Shown here in pieces: positions 14,173 to 14,303 of a stretch of 14,303 nt of DNA. How positions within the stretch are numbered: position 1 is the first letter of the stretch; each line of letters starts with the position of its first letter. Both the position numbers and the translations under genes were made by a program. Under the pieces are notes generated by a model. That model did not search any database, had not been told where the DNA came from, and saw nothing but the letters and a program-made list of their open reading frames with translations. Location of the stretch: positions 1 through 14,303 of the forward strand of contig JALOPK010000047.1 in NCBI GenBank assembly GCA_025453925.1, in the 5' to 3' direction. Source of the DNA: Candidatus Eiseniibacteriota bacterium. Its GTDB lineage: Bacteria > JAFGKV01.

Positions 14173-14303
14173 ATGCGGTGCAAGAGTCTGATCACCCTGG
14201 GCGTGCTTGCTGTCCTGGCATACTCAGCCAGTGCTGATGTCAATGTGACATTCAAGCTCAACACGAGTACGGTGCGCGCCTACGACATCACCGCCGCCAG
14301 CAT
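14173..14303 (+). CDS. Secreted protein, N-terminal part only
   Basis: Forty-three codons are visible before the window ends. The start is ATG 14173, 7 nt after GGAGG (14161-14165). MRCKSLITLGVLAVLAYSASA is a clear signal peptide, with cleavage expected before DVNV. The first mature residues (DVNVTFKLNTSTVRA) resemble the opening strand of beta-sandwich modules in secreted FCB-group proteins, sometimes starch-binding-like. This is a weak hint, so no function is assigned. The frame is also open upstream to a GTG at 14080, but that would bury the signal peptide. It probably belongs to the same surface-protein operon, after the structured leader. Confidence 0.75.
   Translation, partial: MRCKSLITLGVLAVLAYSASADVNVTFKLNTSTVRAYDITAAS

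Noticed and set aside
14148-14237. Overlapping 29-codon frame starting ATGCACAGC after AGGGAGG
   Set aside because: The spacing to the start is only 3 nt, it overlaps the signal-peptide gene out of frame, and the product shows no feature.
1-14303. Insertion sequences, tRNA genes, CRISPR arrays, phage genes
   Set aside because: No transposase or integrase motifs, terminal repeats, cloverleaf sequences or regularly spaced repeats were seen on either strand.

Overview
The window is GC-rich bacterial DNA, densely coding, with no mobile elements, tRNA/rRNA genes or CRISPR arrays visible. Secreted proteins with a gliding/Por-type C-terminal domain, a PorV/PorQ-family barrel, a TonB-dependent receptor with a carboxypeptidase-regulatory-like N-terminus and a DUF3857-type exported protein together suggest a diderm of the FCB superphylum. 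My best guess is one of its uncultured lineages (Eisenbacteria, Krumholzibacteriota or Latescibacterota type). This is inference from gene content, not a phylogenetic result.

Left half (1-5151, all minus strand): a compact operon read right to left. It holds a CCA-adding-type tRNA nucleotidyltransferase with an HD domain, then MurG carrying a C-terminal HEAT-repeat-like extension of about 260 residues, then MraY, then a truncated exported DUF3857-type protein. Spacing is tight: 4 bp between cca and murG, a 20-bp overlap between murG and a GTG-started mraY, and 14 bp between mraY and the last gene, whose Shine-Dalgarno lies across the mraY stop. MraY and MurG make lipid I and lipid II, but none of the usual division/cell-wall neighbours (murD, ftsW, murC) is here.

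Middle (5152-5904): a divergent control region, a stand-alone OsmC-family thiol peroxidase with its own promoter, then an AT-rich promoter stretch (TTGACA plus an extended -10) that probably drives the right-hand operon.

Right half (5905-14303, all plus strand): a surface/secretion operon. It starts with a small TPR-like lipoprotein and a TonB-dependent receptor. A 1280-residue secreted protein follows, with Asp-rich calcium-type loops, a fibronectin-III-like region and a sorting-type C-terminal domain. Next comes a PorV/PorQ-family outer-membrane barrel, then after a structured 151-bp leader the start of another secreted protein. The receptor, large protein and barrel genes are 11-13 bp apart. 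The layout resembles an outer-membrane receptor, its exported surface partner and the barrel that helps export or anchor that partner. This is the most interesting candidate system in the window; its substrate cannot be told from sequence.
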